DNA from: Cribrihabitans_A neustonicus
Lineage (GTDB): Bacteria > Pseudomonadota > Alphaproteobacteria > Rhodobacterales > Rhodobacteraceae
Direction: 5' to 3'
NCBI RefSeq assembly: GCF_048820895.1
Contig: NZ_JBMERQ010000005.1
Coordinates: 124,001 to 188,000, forward strand
Length of the DNA: 64,000 bases
A program made the position numbers and the translations under genes. The notes beneath the pieces were generated by a model that did not search any database, had not been told where the DNA came from, and saw nothing but the letters and a program-made list of their open reading frames with translations. Every line of letters starts with the position of its first letter. Positions within the stretch are counted from its first letter, which is position 1. This document shows positions 62,779 to 64,000 of this stretch, piece after piece.

Positions 62779-63804
62779 ATGCCCAAATGGTTTCTGCTTG
62801 CCGTGATCCTGCTCGTGCCGGGCTGCTGGTTCGGGGACGACACCGAAACCCTGCGCCTGTCCGGCCAGACGATGGGCACCACCTATAACATCACGGCGAC
62901 CGGCCCCGGGCTGGAGGAAGAGGCGCTGTCGGCCAAGGTCGAGTCCGCTCTGGCCGCGGTCAACGCGAAGATGTCGAACTGGGATCCGGCGTCGGAGGTG
63001 TCCACCTTCTCTGCGTCAGAACTCACCGAACCGGTGACAGTCTCCGCCGAGTTCGCCACCGTCATTGCCGCGGCCGGCGAAGTGCACGAGAAGAGCGGCG
63101 GCAAGTTCGACGTGACGCTGGGCCCGCTGATCGAGCTCTGGGGCTTCGGGCCGCGCAAGCCGGAAGATCCGCTGCCCTCCGACGAAAGCATTGCCAGTGC
63201 CTTGGCTGAGGTCGGCCAGGGGCGGCTGCTGACACTGGACAAGGAAGCGGGCACGCTTGCGAAGGCCGCGCCGGGGGTCGGCATCAACCTATCCGCCATC
63301 GCCAAGGGCTACGGGATCGACGCGGTTGCGGCTACTTTGGAAGACGCGGGCGTTACCGATTACATGGTTGAAATCGGCGGCGACCTTTATGCCAAGGGCG
63401 AGAACCCCGAAGGCGACCCCTGGCAGATCGGTATCGAAAAGCCGGAGGCCGCCGCCAAGACCGTGCAGCTGGTGGTGCCGGTCAGCAACCGCGGGCTTGC
63501 CACCTCGGGCGACTACCGCAACTACTTCGAACATGAAGGCACCCGCTATTCGCATATTCTGGACCCGGTATCCGGCCGGCCGGTGACCCATGCGACCACT
63601 TCCGTCACCGTGGTTGCGGAGGATGCGATGATGGCGGATGCCTGGGCGACTGCGCTGCTCGCCGCCGGCAGCAAGGACGGGCTGCGGCTGGCCGAAACCC
63701 ACGGGATCGCCGCTTTCTTCATCGATAGGGATGTGGAGGCGGGCGCCGATGCATATGTGACGTCGCAAAGCAGCGGATTCACCGCGCTGATGCCGCAAAA
63801 CTGA
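62779..63804 (+). CDS. apbE: FAD:protein FMN transferase ApbE
   Basis: 341 residues. A lipoprotein signal (PKWFLLAVILLVPGC) places it in the periplasm; the start at 62779 follows GGAGG and gives this signal. LSGQTMGTTYNITATG, GVGINLSAIAKGYGIDAVAATL and GGDLYAKGENPEG are ApbE family segments, as is YSHILDPVSGRPVTHATTSVTV. It transfers FMN from FAD to threonines, here those of NqrB and NqrC. Confidence 0.93.
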   Translation: MPKWFLLAVILLVPGCWFGDDTETLRLSGQTMGTTYNITATGPGLEEEALSAKVESALAAVNAKMSNWDPASEVSTFSASELTEPVTVSAEFATVIAAAGEVHEKSGGKFDVTLGPLIELWGFGPRKPEDPLPSDESIASALAEVGQGRLLTLDKEAGTLAKAAPGVGINLSAIAKGYGIDAVAATLEDAGVTDYMVEIGGDLYAKGENPEGDPWQIGIEKPEAAAKTVQLVVPVSNRGLATSGDYRNYFEHEGTRYSHILDPVSGRPVTHATTSVTVVAEDAMMADAWATALLAAGSKDGLRLAETHGIAAFFIDRDVEAGADAYVTSQSSGFTALMPQN

Positions 63805-63829
63805 ACACACGCTAGGTGAGGGACCGGGC

Positions 63830-64000
63830 ATGACCACTTTCATTCTGGCCTTTGGCATCCTGCTCATCGTGACGGTGGGCATGTCGCTGGGGGTGATGCT
63901 GATGGGGAAGACAATCAAAGGCAGCTGCGGCGGCCTGAATGCGATTTCCGGGGCCGACAAATGTGTGGTCTGTGCCAAGGACATTGACCCGGACAGCCCG
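63830..64000 (+). CDS. nqrM: Na+-NQR maturation protein NqrM (3' end cut by window edge)
   Basis: 57 residues are visible from an ATG at 63830 and the frame is open to the edge. One N-terminal membrane helix (FILAFGILLIVTVGMSLGVML) leads into the NqrM signature IKGSCGGLNAISGADKCVVC, with three cysteines. NqrM is needed to deliver iron to the NqrD/NqrE centre. It starts 25 bases after apbE. The C-terminus is outside the window. Confidence 0.85.
   Translation, partial: MTTFILAFGILLIVTVGMSLGVMLMGKTIKGSCGGLNAISGADKCVVCAKDIDPDSP

Overview
This is high-GC DNA with dense gene packing and many ATGA stop/start overlaps. It reads as a Rhodobacteraceae (Roseobacter-group) replicon, close to Leisingera, Phaeobacter or Ruegeria. 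The evidence is the gene content: a DUF6477 protein, an ectoine-type asnR/ssd/atf arrangement, a TctCBA transporter, a bacteriophytochrome with heme oxygenase, and a RepABC operon. repA, repB and repC (47651-51241) come with an apparent antisense RNA and three parS-like palindromes, so the window is probably part of a large plasmid or chromid. Genus and replicon type are inferences.

Layout. 1-6903: a periplasmic binding protein (cut by the left edge) and the TctE/TctD two-component system, divergent from tctC-tctB-tctA, followed by an AbrB-family membrane protein. 7027-10908: a pqiA-pqiA-pqiB-pqiC lipid-transport operon with PqiA as two separate half-size proteins. 11003-13335: a small lipoprotein, a LysR regulator, and a PRC-barrel/YciE-type stress pair behind an EcfG-like promoter. 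13537-20440: an ectoine-degradation-like module. It has a class III aminotransferase, a semialdehyde dehydrogenase and an Lrp/AsnC regulator on the minus strand. On the plus strand are an ectoine-hydrolase-like M24 protein, an M20 (ArgE-type) deacylase and a GntR regulator. 20533-30707: further amino-acid catabolism, with two PLP enzymes, a dimethylglycine-dehydrogenase-like flavoprotein, a LysR regulator, and a MmgE/PrpD, diaminopropionate ammonia-lyase and second M24 hydrolase series.

30779-33084 holds a DUF6477 gene and a complete minCDE operon. 33354-36493 is a heme oxygenase/bacteriophytochrome pair. 36867-39617 is a large-subunit catalase and a DJ-1/PfpI protein behind a second EcfG-like promoter. 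39691-43387 is a three-subunit molybdenum aldehyde dehydrogenase. 43417-47254 is a three-domain PNPOx/reductase/ferredoxin fusion, a glutathione S-transferase and a divergent LysR gene. 47255-51241 is the replication and partition region. 51649-55507 is a LysR regulator, a Rieske oxygenase, an aldehyde dehydrogenase and an 84-residue protein of unknown function. 55825 to the right edge is a complete Na+-NQR operon (nqrABCDEF) followed by a CBS-domain gene, a small membrane protein, apbE and nqrM (cut by the edge).

Taken together, the window combines uptake and breakdown of organic acids, osmolytes and unusual diamino acids with sodium-pumping respiration, light sensing and stress defence. The least explained parts are the M20-containing ectoine-like module, the MmgE/PrpD-DpaL-M24 series, the three-domain oxidoreductase fusion, and the Rieske/ALDH/84-residue operon. 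No tRNA, rRNA, CRISPR array, transposase or integrase was recognised.
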